Source: Rhizonema sp. PD37 (GTDB lineage Bacteria; Cyanobacteriota; Cyanobacteriia; Cyanobacteriales; Nostocaceae). Taken from it: a stretch of 53,919 nucleotides of DNA. Both the position numbers and the translations under genes were made by a program. This document shows, one piece after another, positions 40,188 through 49,092 of this stretch; position 1 is the stretch's first letter; the number at the start of each line of letters is the position of its first letter. The stretch spans positions 1 to 53,919 of the forward strand of contig JAQYWO010000021.1 in NCBI GenBank assembly GCA_029379215.1. The letters run 5' to 3'. Below the pieces are notes generated by a model that searched no databases, was not told the origin of the DNA, and worked only from the letters and a program-made list of their open reading frames with translations.

Positions 40188-40325
40188 AACTTACCTCCAT
40201 ATTTCAGTAGTGCAGCTTTTCGGGCAAGACAGAGGGCAGAAGGCAAATATACTGAAGCAATAAAGAAGAGAAGGAATTTTGGCACTGCCCGAATGCCCTG
40301 CCTTGCCCAATTTTGGTCCCACCCC

Positions 40326-40385
40326 CCACCAAATCTTTGAAAAGGTGGTTTTCAATCAGTGGCGAGTTTAAGCCCCCACTGATTG
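40326..40385. repeat. Double-hairpin element upstream of the MFS gene
   Basis: Two neighbouring stems: CCACC (40326-40330) with GGTGG (40344-40348), and a perfect 10-bp stem CAATCAGTGG (40353-40362) with CCACTGATTG (40376-40385). It sits in a non-coding stretch with purine-rich low-complexity sequence (GGCAGAGGGCAGAAGG-like) on both sides. The gap 40188-40799 has no supported gene; a minus-strand frame at 40204-40605 is repeat-derived. Confidence 0.55.
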
Positions 40386-40799
40386 TCTTTCCTTCTGCCC
40401 TCTGCCTTCTGGCTTCAGCCTTTCTTTTTGACAGTCTCAACAGAGGCAAGGAGCTTTCCTGAGTAGAACAATCTAAAGGACGTTGATCCATGATTAGATA
40501 AGGAAAAAGTTTTTTGTCTCTCGCGTTTAAACACGTTCGCATTACTCTATTTTCCTGAACGCCAAGTGCATCAACATGTATCAATGTGGGTATAAATTGA
40601 TACATATAACCTTTGTTGGGTGATACATCTCCAGCGGTGTTAACAATTCTTTGTTATTTTAGCTTACATTTCTCAACAAAAATTAAAACAGAGACAATAC
40701 CACTTCTTAACGGTCAGAAGGTAAGTTGGGAAAAAGAGAAAAACGCGCATAGCTGAAAACTTTGCTAAACTTACTCATTTAGCCCTAAATAAAGGCTTC

Positions 40800-40928
40800 A
40801 TGTGGAAAGTATCAGAGTTCGCCGAAATGATTGGAGTTTCGGACGAGTCTATTACGGCGTTGGGAAAACGAAGGTAAGCTGACGCCAGAACGTACTCTGG
40901 AGAATCAAAGAATTTATACCGAATTGCA
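40800..40928 (+). pseudogene. IS607-type TnpA N-terminal (MerR-like HTH) remnant
   Basis: From the ATG at 40800: MWKVSEFAEMIGVS, then a frameshift and WENEGKLTPERTLENQRIYTE. This is the recognition head of IS607 serine recombinases. The catalytic domain is gone; the sugar-binding protein gene begins 14 bases later. It is clearly homologous to the remnant at 2858-2973 and the less decayed of the two. Confidence 0.75.
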
Positions 40929-40942
40929 GTTTTTATCTTACT

Positions 40943-42219
40943 GTGAACAAAAGAAGCATATTTAAGTATTTGGGATTAGTGGTGGCGATCGCCATCCTGA
41001 TTTTTGGTTTTGATAAACTACTCATACCAGGTATTTCCAGACAGCCTACCCCAATTGTGATTAAACTTAGCGGTTGGGGTTCTAGTCCAACTGAGCAAGA
41101 ACTGTTGAGAGATGTACTGAAAGACTTTGAAGCAAAGCATCCGGCGATTAAAGTCAAATATGAAGTCATCGCTGATCAATACATGGATGTCATTAAAACT
41201 CGTTTGATTGGCGAAGCTGCGCCTGATGTCTTTTACTTGGATGTGCTTGAGGCACCTTTTCTGATGAGTCAGAATGTCTTGGAACCACTGAATAATTACA
41301 TCACGCCCGAATTTGACTTAGGTGATTTTGAGGAGACATTACTCAATAGCTTTAAGTATAATAACAACATATATGGTTTTCCTAAGGATTATTCAACACT
41401 TGCCCTATTTTGTAACCAAGAAGCCTTCTCAGCAGCAGGTTTGACCACTGCACCAAAGGATTGGATGAACTACTGATATACTCGCAGAAACTCACAGAAG
41501 ATCGTAATAAAGATGGCAGAATAGATCAGTATGGCTTTGGAGAAATTCCGGAGTTAGCGCGTCAGGCTTACAAAATCAAAGCGTTTGGCGGACAACTTAT
41601 TAACCAAAACGGTTACGCAGCATTTGCCAATCCCGCCAGCTTGCAAGCACTGCAACTAGTCGTCAGTCAATATCGAAAAGATCGTTCCTCGGCACAACAA
41701 TCAGATGTTGGGACAAACTCAGGTAGCGAAATGTTTGGTCAAGGTAAAGTGGCAATGGTTATTGAAGGTAACTGGGCAATTCTCTACCTGAAAGAAACTT
41801 TTCCGCAATTGAAATTTACAACCGCAGAAGTACCGATGATAAATGGTAAAAAAGCCACAATGGTATATACCGTTGCCTACGTGATGAATAAACAGGCAAA
41901 ACACAAAGCCGAAGCTTGGAAATTGATTTCTTATCTTACAAGCACTGAAGGTATGTTCAAGTGGACAAAAACAGGTTTTACCCTACCCACGCGTAAGTCG
42001 GTTGCAAAAAAGTTAGGGTACGATCAAGATCCTTTACGAGCTGCGTTTGTGGCAGGAGTTGATTACGCTCTCCCGTGGCAAGCAGGCAAATATCCAGCCG
42101 CGATTGTGAACAACTTTGACAATCAGTTCGTTAGTGCCATGTTGGGACAACAACCACTACAGCAAGCTTTACTCCAAGCACAAAAAGAGGCTAATCAACA
42201 GATTCGGGCAATGGATTAG
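40943..42219 (+). pseudogene. ABC transporter sugar-binding protein, single-base frameshift
   Basis: Extracellular solute-binding protein family 1 (sugar type). Part 1 (40943-41476) has an N-terminal membrane anchor, SGWGSSPTEQELLRDVLKDF and DVFYLDVLEAPFL. Part 2 continues in another frame with ELLIYSQKLTEDRNKDGRIDQYGFG and GKVAMVIEGNWAILYL, to 42219. The join is TTGGATGAAC near 41461; adding one G (TGG-GAT-GAA) restores WDELLIY and a full-length ~425-residue protein. So a single base is missing, either a recent mutation or an assembly error. No permease or ATPase gene is adjacent. Confidence 0.82.
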
Positions 42220-42277
42220 TGGTTTTGTACGGCATTTTGCCGTATCTTTAAGAAAAGAAGTCAATACATAAAGCAAT

Positions 42278-42595
42278 ATGACCATACAGGATGCGAAAAA
42301 TCAGGGAAAAGGGCAAGTAATGCATGGTAAGCTGGAACGTTTGGAAGCCAGACTAACTCGGGAACAGAAAGAATTACTCCAACAAGCCGCCTCTCTAGAA
42401 GGTAGGACACTGACAGATTTTGTTGTCAGCAGCGCTCAGGCGGCAGCACTTCGTACCATTCAGGAACACACACTGATGAGCTTAACCAAGCGGGATAGCG
42501 AAGCCTTTGTCGAAGCCTTGCTAAATCCCCCAGAGCCGGGAGCCGCATTATTGGCAGCGGCTAAACGATACAAACAAAGCACGGAGCTTCTGTGA
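42278..42595 (+). CDS. DUF1778 (TacA-type) antitoxin
   Basis: A 105-residue ribbon-helix-helix antitoxin. RLEARLTREQKELLQQAASLEG and TLTDFVVSSAQAAALRTIQ are the DUF1778 signature, and the C-terminal ~30 residues (LNPPEPGAALLAAAKRYK) are the toxin-neutralising tail. It occupies the toxin active site in the TacAT family and represses the operon. The stop codon abuts the toxin's GTG start, so translation is coupled. Confidence 0.9.
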   Translation: MTIQDAKNQGKGQVMHGKLERLEARLTREQKELLQQAASLEGRTLTDFVVSSAQAAALRTIQEHTLMSLTKRDSEAFVEALLNPPEPGAALLAAAKRYKQSTELL

Positions 42596-43114
42596 GTGAA
42601 TCCTCCGTTTGCTTATGTTGTTGAACCGTTGAATACTCAACATAACCGTTTTGATTTTGAGTGTGGAGTTGAATCGCTTGATCGATACCTGAAGCAACAA
42701 GCAAGCCAGGATATGCGGCGAAAGATCGCTGCTTTGTTTGTAGTAGTTGATCGCGATCTCGATAAGATTGCAGGTTACTATACCCTGGCGGCTACAGCCA
42801 TGCGTTTGGCAGAATTACCGCCAGAGATATCTAAGAAATTGCCAAAATACCCACTCCTTCCTGCGACTCTTTTAGGGCGGTTGGCTGTGGATCAACACTA
42901 TCAGCAGCAAGGAATAGGCTCTTTTCTTTTGATCGATGCATTGCGGCGGAGCTTCAATAGTGAGATTGCTTCAATAGCTGTTGTGGTTGATGCTAAGGAT
43001 GACAAAGCGCGTGATTTTTACGAACACCATCAGTTTATGGCGTTTCCTGACCAGTCGCAGCGCCTGTATCTCCCAATGACAATTATTGCTAAATTGTTTG
43101 ACAGTGGCGCGTAA
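42596..43114 (+). CDS. GNAT-family acetyltransferase toxin (TacT-type)
   Basis: A 172-residue GNAT toxin of the kind that acetylates aminoacyl-tRNA and stops translation. FECGVESLDRYLKQQASQD is the N-terminal part, and LLGRLAVDQHYQQQGIGSFLL is the acetyl-CoA-binding R/Q-x-x-G-x-G/A motif. The conserved Tyr near the C-terminus is in FYEHHQF. Starts at GTG directly after the antitoxin stop. Intact length and motifs; probably functional. Confidence 0.9.
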   Translation: MNPPFAYVVEPLNTQHNRFDFECGVESLDRYLKQQASQDMRRKIAALFVVVDRDLDKIAGYYTLAATAMRLAELPPEISKKLPKYPLLPATLLGRLAVDQHYQQQGIGSFLLIDALRRSFNSEIASIAVVVDAKDDKARDFYEHHQFMAFPDQSQRLYLPMTIIAKLFDSGA

Positions 43115-43302
43115 TTCGTTTTCAAGAGCCAATTTTACTTAATAATTATAGCCATGAAAATTATTTTGGGAATGAAGCGCTCTGACGCTCGGAGCGCCCT
43201 TGGGTTTCCCCGAGTGAGAAGACAATTCCCGATCACTGCTGCGCGATCGGGTGACGCTAGAATCTGTCCGTGCCAAGAACACCAAGAAAAGAAACAGAAA
43301 AA

Positions 43303-43953
43303 ATGTTAACCTACTATTACGAACGGCAGAATGCTTTTGATCAAAGTTACCTGAATGAGTTACAGGGGCAAATTTTAGCGTGTCGTTATTTAACGCTAAA
43401 TAATCTGAATCGTGACTTTGTGGGGACAAAAGGGTTTTCTGTGGTGTTTAGGCGATCGCATCTCGCTACAGTTGAGCAACACTTTCCCTACTTCCAGCCT
43501 TATTTGAATCAAGTATTGCAAGCAGAGTGCAATGCTTTTTACCTCAACCCGTTGTTATTAAAATCGGGATCTCGTGTCGATCCTCATATTGATCGCTCCC
43601 TGCGTTCCTACTGCAAAACCATTGAACCTCCCACAGTCGTCAGCGTTCTCTATGTTGTCGTACCTACTGATTTAGTCGGAGGAGAACTTGTGCTGCGATC
43701 GCACAAACGTTCTTGTGGGCAAATCATTCCTCAATCGAATACCCTAGTTTTTTTCCAAGGTAATTTGACTCATTCTGTCAACCCTGTCACCAGCTCTCTT
43801 ATCCGCCTCAGCCTTGTTTGCGAACAATACAACCTCGATGATTCCGAGTTGTGGGAAATTCCCGAATTTCTCATAGAATCAAGGGCAATTCAAGGCAAGG
43901 ATCGGCTGAGCAAACGGGTAAAGGCAGGCTCTAAAGGTCGCGAGCGAAAATAA
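43303..43953 (+). CDS. 2-oxoglutarate/Fe(II)-dependent dioxygenase-like protein
   Basis: A 216-residue protein with a 2OG-Fe(II) oxygenase (P4H-like) fold. The facial triad appears as HxD in SGSRVDPHIDRSLR and the distal His in GNLTHSVNPV, with an Arg for 2-oxoglutarate in LIRLSLV. The substrate is unknown; relatives hydroxylate protein prolines or small molecules. The ATG at 43303 is chosen over the GTG 33 bases upstream, which adds a Lys/Arg-rich stretch lying in repeat DNA. The C-terminus (KRVKAGSKGRERK) is strongly basic. Confidence 0.75.
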   Translation: MLTYYYERQNAFDQSYLNELQGQILACRYLTLNNLNRDFVGTKGFSVVFRRSHLATVEQHFPYFQPYLNQVLQAECNAFYLNPLLLKSGSRVDPHIDRSLRSYCKTIEPPTVVSVLYVVVPTDLVGGELVLRSHKRSCGQIIPQSNTLVFFQGNLTHSVNPVTSSLIRLSLVCEQYNLDDSELWEIPEFLIESRAIQGKDRLSKRVKAGSKGRERK

Positions 43954-44595
43954 TGCTCTTTTTAGCTGAATTCAAAATTGTGAGGACTTGTTTTTTCACA
44001 CTGGAAAGAATACAATAAGAAAAAGTAGCTGCATATACAGAAAGTTAAATTTTCGGCTATTCTCCGCTTATCCCAGTGCAGATGAGTACAGATTAGTTTT
44101 TGCAACAATTTCTTGATTAAGTCGCTTCAAAGTCTTACAGGTGAAGATATTTATAGAGAGTACAGAAATACCTACTCCTTTCCCTCGTAAATACTAGTAC
44201 CCCATCATAAAAATACTAGCACCCCTACCCTAAGAGAAATTTAAAATTTCTCTTAAATCTGCATTTGAAGCTTGTGAGTACAACTTAATCAATCCAATAA
44301 ATCCAATCAGCATCGGATACACTCCTGCTTTTGGAGCCATCTGATATAAGCAGAAAGATAACCCCAGGTTCAATCAACGTCACAGTACCGATGCCACAAA
44401 CCATCGACAAAAATCCAAATTGGCGATCGCGTCCGTATAGGTACTATTTCGGTTGTTTTGCGAGATCCATCAATCTGAATTTATTTAGGTGCATAACGAT
44501 ACCAATTGTTGGGATTTTTTCTGCTTGAAGTGAACAACTGTTAGCCATTAATTACAAATTATTCTGTTTCCTATCTTATACAACAATCAAGAAAT
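43954..44595. other. Gap before the nif-linked small genes
   Basis: 642 bp without a supported gene. The minus strand at ~44200-44470 gives protein-like snatches in changing frames (MAPKAGVYPMLIGFIGLIKL and IWIFVDGLWHRYCDVD), so it may be a decayed gene of unknown family. I cannot assign it. Confidence 0.35.
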
Positions 44596-44841
44596 ATGTT
44601 ACAACCCTTCAGTTTTGAAGCTTTAAGCGATCATCTCTTGGAAGTTCCTTTAAGCGATCGCTGGCGAATCTATCACCGTCTCCAAGAGTTGATGATTCCC
44701 TGTTGGTGTCTTGCTGATGGTTCTTTGCGGGTACGAGTTAATAATTGTCTTACGGCGATTCTCGTTCGCAGCACTTTACTGCAATTTATGGCAAATCGGC
44801 ACGAATTAGTTGATTGGCTAGAGAGATGTTGGCTAGTTTAG
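44596..44841 (+). CDS. Small conserved protein upstream of the nif genes, unknown
   Basis: An 81-residue protein: MLQPFSFEALSDHLLEVPLS, then DRWRIYHRLQELMIPCWCLADGSL and LVRSTLLQFMANRHELVDWLERCW. Leucine- and tryptophan-rich helices with two close Cys (CWC). No family is recognised. It precedes the DUF2949 gene by ~100 bases and faces the nifVZT cluster; in related filamentous strains similar small genes sit in this position (from memory, not verified). Confidence 0.6.
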   Translation: MLQPFSFEALSDHLLEVPLSDRWRIYHRLQELMIPCWCLADGSLRVRVNNCLTAILVRSTLLQFMANRHELVDWLERCWLV

Positions 44842-44945
44842 TTTTTTGTCATATGTGAGCAAGAACAAAATACAAAATTATTTCTTCTCGATATTTTGCT
44901 TTCTTCGTTATTATTGAAAATTAATAGCTTTTTAAGAGTTGTACC

Positions 44946-45143
44946 ATGAGCTTAAGTTCAATTGATATAAATTTCCTAAATTTTCTTCAAAACGAACTTG
45001 CACTTTCAACTCAAGATATCTCTGTAGCATTACGAAAACGAGAATTAGACAACGACCCATTGCCGATGCTGCTCTGGCAGTACGGGTTAGTTTCCTTAGA
45101 ACAGCTAGAAAAGATTCTTGATTGGCTAGAAGAACAAATTTGA
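44946..45143 (+). CDS. DUF2949-like small protein
   Basis: A 65-residue, largely helical cyanobacterial protein: FLQNELALSTQDISVALRKRE and LPMLLWQYGLVSLEQLEKILDWLE. The pattern fits DUF2949, a cyanobacteria-specific family of unknown function. Starts at ATG 103 bases after the previous small gene. It may be transcribed with it, but a promoter of its own is possible. Confidence 0.7.
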   Translation: MSLSSIDINFLNFLQNELALSTQDISVALRKRELDNDPLPMLLWQYGLVSLEQLEKILDWLEEQI

Positions 45144-45257
45144 TCCCGATTAAATATGTTATTGGGTAACCTGGATTTCTCAAAACTTCGGATAATTTAT
45201 GTTAAATAATAACAGTATTATTATGTTTTACTTAATTAGCCTTTTAATGAATATCTG

Positions 45258-45271
45258 GTATATGACCATAC
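45258..45271. promoter_or_regulatory. NtcA-type palindrome upstream of nifV
   Basis: The sequence GTATATGACCATAC fits GTA-N8-TAC, the NtcA consensus of nitrogen control in cyanobacteria. It lies ~290 bases upstream of nifV in the 45144-45562 gap. No good -10 box at the classical spacing is seen. One such match per ~4 kb is expected by chance, so the call is tentative. Confidence 0.3.
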
Positions 45272-45562
45272 GGATTAATTATTCATAATCGGAAAAAGTT
45301 AGAAGTTAGGAGTTTTGAATTAATGAAGGAAGAAGAACTCAGAATGCAGAACTCAGAACTCAAAATGCAATTAGCAAGGGACTACCTTGTTTACTATCTA
45401 TGACTTCATTTTTGAGTTTTGCTATGCTCGTTTGACTCCGCACTCAGTTGTCCAGAAATCTCGCACTTTTTGCACTTATTTTACAACACTCATTAATTCT
45501 GAGTTCTGACAACTGAGTTCTACGTTCTTTATTGGTTAGAATCCTCTATAGGTACTTTTGAT

Positions 45563-46696
45563 ATGAATCAAGTCATCATTAATGACACTACCTTACGCGA
45601 TGGCGAACAAGCCGCTGGTGTTGCCTTCAACTTTGAAGAGAAAGTCGCGATCGCCAAGTTTCTTGACTCTATTGGTATTCCGGAAATAGAAGTCGGAATT
45701 CCGGCAATGGGTGAAGAAGAAACAGTCGCAATCACCGCAATTTCCAACTTGAATTTACAAGCTAAACTTCTAGGTTGGAACCGCGCTGTCATCTCAGATA
45801 TTCAAGCTTCTATAGCTTGTGGTTTGAATCGAGTGCATATTGCCATTCCCATTTCCGGAATCCAAATCACAGCTAAATTTCACGGACAGTGGCGGGTGAC
45901 ACTGCAAAAACTGAGAGCTATTATTTACTTCGCTGTTGATAACGGGCTTTGGGTTGCAGTTGGGGGAGAAGATTCCTCCAGAGCCGATGAGAATTTTCTC
46001 TTAGAAGTAGCGCTTTCTGCCCAAGAATGGGGTGCATCTCGGTTCCGCTTCTGCGACACGGTAGGCATTCTCGATCCTTTCTCCACCTACACAAAAGTTA
46101 AGCGACTCGTGACGGCTTTGTCAATTCCGGTGGAAATCCATACTCATAATGATTTTGGTCTAGCAACTGCCAACGCTCTTTCTGGTATCAAAGCTGGAGC
46201 ATCTTCAGTCAATACCACAGTCAATGGGTTGGGTGAAAGAGCTGGAAATGCCGCTTTAGAAGAAGTTGTCATGGCTCTCAAACGCATCCATAATATCGAT
46301 TTAGGTCTTGAAACTCCTCGTCTGTTAGAACTGTCCCGACTTGTAGCATCTGCATCCTGCTGCGATGTTCCTCCTTGGAAGGCGATTGTTGGTGCAAATA
46401 CCTTTGCACATGAATCTGGTATTCACGCACACGGTGTATTGCAAAACCCCAATACCTATGAACCTTTTGCTCCAGAAGAAGTAGGGTGGGAGCGCAGTTT
46501 GGTTTTAGGCAAGCATTCTGGTCGGCATTTGGTGTCTAACTTGCTACAGCAACACGGAATTGTCCTGAACTCAGAGGAAACCCAATCTGTCTTAGACGCA
46601 GTCAGACATGAGTCTGTACAGAAAAAACGTAGTTTAACTACGCAAGAACTGTTGAATTTAGTACAAAAACACAGATACTCCCATGCCATCAGATGA
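45563..46696 (+). CDS. nifV: Homocitrate synthase
   Basis: Condenses acetyl-CoA and 2-oxoglutarate to homocitrate, the organic ligand of the nitrogenase iron-molybdenum cofactor. TIM-barrel alpha-IPM synthase family: INDTTLRDGEQAAGVAFN, FRFCDTVGILDPF, EIHTHNDFGLATAN (metal-binding His) and ESGIHAHGVLQN. 377 residues matches NifV and is shorter than LeuA (~510), as it lacks the regulatory domain. Overlaps nifZ by 14 bases in a different frame. Start of the nifVZT operon. Confidence 0.94.
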   Translation: MNQVIINDTTLRDGEQAAGVAFNFEEKVAIAKFLDSIGIPEIEVGIPAMGEEETVAITAISNLNLQAKLLGWNRAVISDIQASIACGLNRVHIAIPISGIQITAKFHGQWRVTLQKLRAIIYFAVDNGLWVAVGGEDSSRADENFLLEVALSAQEWGASRFRFCDTVGILDPFSTYTKVKRLVTALSIPVEIHTHNDFGLATANALSGIKAGASSVNTTVNGLGERAGNAALEEVVMALKRIHNIDLGLETPRLLELSRLVASASCCDVPPWKAIVGANTFAHESGIHAHGVLQNPNTYEPFAPEEVGWERSLVLGKHSGRHLVSNLLQQHGIVLNSEETQSVLDAVRHESVQKKRSLTTQELLNLVQKHRYSHAIR

Positions 46697-46949
46697 AGTA
46701 GAACTAGAGGACGCGCCTGAGTTTGAAATTGGTGATAAAGTTCGTCTTCGCAAGTTAATCAAAAATGATGGGACTTTTCCCGGTCAAGAAGTCGGAGTTG
46801 TTCTGGCGAAAAAGGGAGATACTGGCTATGTCGTCAGTATCGGCTCTTATTTACAAAGATCATACATATACGCTGTGCATTTCCTCCCATCAGGATTTAT
46901 CGTTGGCTGTCTTAAAAAAGAATTAGAACTTGTTGAGGAAGCACCATGA
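46683..46949 (+). CDS. nifZ: NifZ, nitrogenase P-cluster/maturation protein
   Basis: An 88-residue NifZ. FEIGDKVRLRKLIKNDGTFPG and GYVVSIGSYLQRSYIYAVHF are the family signature. NifZ helps form the second P-cluster of the MoFe protein. It overlaps nifV by 14 bases and nifT by 4 (ATGA), so all three are co-translated. Cyanobacterial NifZ is usually ~80-110 residues. Confidence 0.9.
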   Translation: MPSDEVELEDAPEFEIGDKVRLRKLIKNDGTFPGQEVGVVLAKKGDTGYVVSIGSYLQRSYIYAVHFLPSGFIVGCLKKELELVEEAP

Positions 46950-47149
46950 AAGTAATGCTACGTAAGAATGAAGCCGGAACTTTAATTGCCTACGTTGCGA
47001 AGAAAGACCTCGAAGAAGAAGTTGTTAAGCAAACTGAAGGAGCCGAAGGAAAGCTTTTTACATTGGCAAATGGCTGGGAATTACTATTTACAGATTTACC
47101 AGATCCGTTAAAGTTACCTCAAACTTTCGAGGCTAGACGAGTATCTTAA
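46946..47149 (+). CDS. nifT: NifT/FixU family protein
   Basis: A 67-residue NifT/FixU protein: MKVMLRKNEAGTLIAYVAKK, DLEEEVV and WELLFTDLPDPLKLPQTFEARR. Function is uncertain, with no strong phenotype in known mutants. It closes the nifVZT operon, starting in the nifZ stop (ATGA). Confidence 0.9.
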   Translation: MKVMLRKNEAGTLIAYVAKKDLEEEVVKQTEGAEGKLFTLANGWELLFTDLPDPLKLPQTFEARRVS

Positions 47150-47446
47150 ATGAGTTCTAAGTTATAGCAATCCTAAATGATGCTTAAAATATCGTTGATT
47201 GACTGTTGACAGTCATAACGAGTTTTTCATAATTCAAATAGGAATGCTATAAGTAGATCGTCGAAATAAAGAAGACTCCGGGTTATAGCTGTTGTTTTTT
47301 TTAGGCTAAACAGGTGCGTTAATCTTTCTTTACATAAAGGTAAATCTTTCTACCAAACTACTTATAAGTTTTTCCTGTATAGACGCTTCATATTACGTCT
47401 ATACAATTATTCACTCTCACTTTTTATAATCTAAAACCGTTAAAAC

Positions 47447-48124
47447 ATGAGCAGTAATTACTTAGACTTAGCAGAATTTAAGTTAGAAGGACAGTTTCTT
47501 GGATTTGTCGGTAACACTCCAGAAAAATTCAAATACTTGCGATTCTCGTCAGAATTTAGAGAGTTGGAAATTAAAGTTCCTAAGGAACTGCGTAGTTCTC
47601 TCAGTTTATCACTGGTTCCCGGTCAGCAAATTCGTGTTTATGGTATTGGCAAATTTAATTCCCATAAAAACACCATCAAACTAAAAGCTTATGGAGTGAC
47701 ACCAATTAATAGTTGCCCAAATCAAATAACGCCTTCTACCAACGAAGTTGCATGCCAAGATTTAATCAAAAGTAGCAGCAAAGAGAGAAAATCTCAAGCC
47801 TTATTCCCCCCTGCATGCCCAGATGGTATGTTTGATTGCAATACCAGTTCAGTAGAAACAAACTCACACAAGAGTTTACCCAAAGCTAAAATTCTCCTAT
47901 GTCAAAAGTCAGGATGCCTCAAACGAGGTAGTAAAAATCTGTTGTCAGAACTGGAAAAAACTTTGTGCGATTGCGGTTTGCAAGATAAAGTGACAATAGA
48001 GTACAGCAGTCGTTGTATGAAATGTTGTAAAAGCGCCCCTAATTATATTTTGCAGATTGGGAACAAGGAATACAAAAATGTTCATCCTCAAGAGATCGCA
48101 TCCCTAATTGAAAATCACTCTTAA
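47447..48124 (+). CDS. (2Fe-2S) thioredoxin-like ferredoxin domain protein with OB-like N-terminus
   Basis: A 225-residue protein in two parts. Residues ~1-85 look like a small beta-barrel (LEGQFLGFVGNTPEKFKYL, LVPGQQIRVYGIGKFN). Residues ~145-225 form a thioredoxin-like (2Fe-2S) ferredoxin domain, with ligand Cys in LCQKSGC and RCMKCCKSAPNYIL. A Ser/Cys-rich linker joins them. It follows nifT by ~300 bases on the same strand. An electron-transfer role in nitrogen fixation is possible but unproven. Location cytosolic. Confidence 0.7.
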   Translation: MSSNYLDLAEFKLEGQFLGFVGNTPEKFKYLRFSSEFRELEIKVPKELRSSLSLSLVPGQQIRVYGIGKFNSHKNTIKLKAYGVTPINSCPNQITPSTNEVACQDLIKSSSKERKSQALFPPACPDGMFDCNTSSVETNSHKSLPKAKILLCQKSGCLKRGSKNLLSELEKTLCDCGLQDKVTIEYSSRCMKCCKSAPNYILQIGNKEYKNVHPQEIASLIENHS

Positions 48125-48192
48125 AACTTAAAATTCAAGCCGTCCTAAATCATTTATGAGCAAAGTAGATCCAGGGTAAACGTATCTTAAAT

Positions 48193-48325
48193 TATAGCGA
48201 TTCTCAGTTAGATCTCATACACTCGCGCCCTCTCCCCCCAGCCCCTCTCCCAAGTTTGGGAGAGGGGTGGAGCGCGAATAGCGCTCTGGGTAATTCTGTA
48301 TGTGACTTAAACGAGAACCGATATA
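48193..48325. repeat. Complete TATAGCG-TTCTC MITE-like element
   Basis: The left end TATAGCGATTCTCAGTTAG and the right end (reverse) TATATCGGTTCTCGTTTAAG flank 133 bp. The inner CCCCTCTCCCAAGTTTGGGAGAGGGG is a strong palindrome. The termini match the split copy at 36897-37627 and the partial copy at 9563. Confidence 0.7.
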
Positions 48326-49092
48326 GTCTTGAGCGAGAAGTAAGTAGTAGATGGTATAGCATAGCAGAGATCATGAAGGGCGATAGTGTTACCTGTACCA
48401 CTATTTATTTATGAAAAAATATTCCCGCTCAAAATGCATGTCATCACATATAGCTATAATTTATAAGTTAAGGCAAGATATTTATTCTTTTGATAATTTT
48501 TCAGAGATTAGTCGAGATGCTCTGGTTGTCGGGAGTTTATTAGTATGAGTATAATTATTGCCTAACTAACACCAGGCAGGACACCATTCAGTAGCGGTAA
48601 TGGCAAAGGTAGCAGACAATGCGATCGCTGGGGATTTCGTAAGCGTGGCTGTTCGATTGCCCAAAAGACGACTTACTTAATCCAAGCCCGCATCGCAGGC
48701 GGGTGATAACTAGCAACAACTTCATCAGTATTTAAGCTTTATCTTAACCTCTCACTGATGATCTACGCCTATTAAGTCTTAAGAGTCTTAATAACCTCAC
48801 TTACCCGTGACGTTGCTCCTTGCCACGAGAGGTTAACACTTTGAGACCCCTATTACACGTAATGAGCTATTATGTCGCATGTTTTTTCTCCAAGGCGCGG
48901 CAACGCCGCAGTTTCGCGTGTGGGGGAAACCATCAACATGAGACAAAAGGATAAACCTGCCATCAAGGGGTAAAAGTAGCAAAGGTGCACTTGGCCGCCG
49001 TGCGTTGGCTGAAAATCATAACAGCAGTGATAAAAAATGTCATTTTCTTTCTTCTTGCTTAGAATGATACAAGCCTAAATAGTAATTTTTTC
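48326..49092. other. Gap before the AAA-DUF4435 gene
   Basis: 767 bp, no gene that I can support. A GCGGCAACGCCGC palindrome-type repeat lies near 48897-48910. Short frames around 48600-48700 (for example GSRQCDRWGFRKRGCSIAQK) have no known family. The last ~50 bases are AT-rich, as a promoter would be. Confidence 0.4.

Noticed and set aside
40204..40605. Minus-strand open frame of 133 residues
   Set aside because: Its second half is translated purine-rich repeat DNA and a double hairpin; composition and context do not support a protein.
44331..44528. Plus-strand open frame of 65 residues
   Set aside because: No start signal or family, and the opposite strand looks more like decayed coding sequence.
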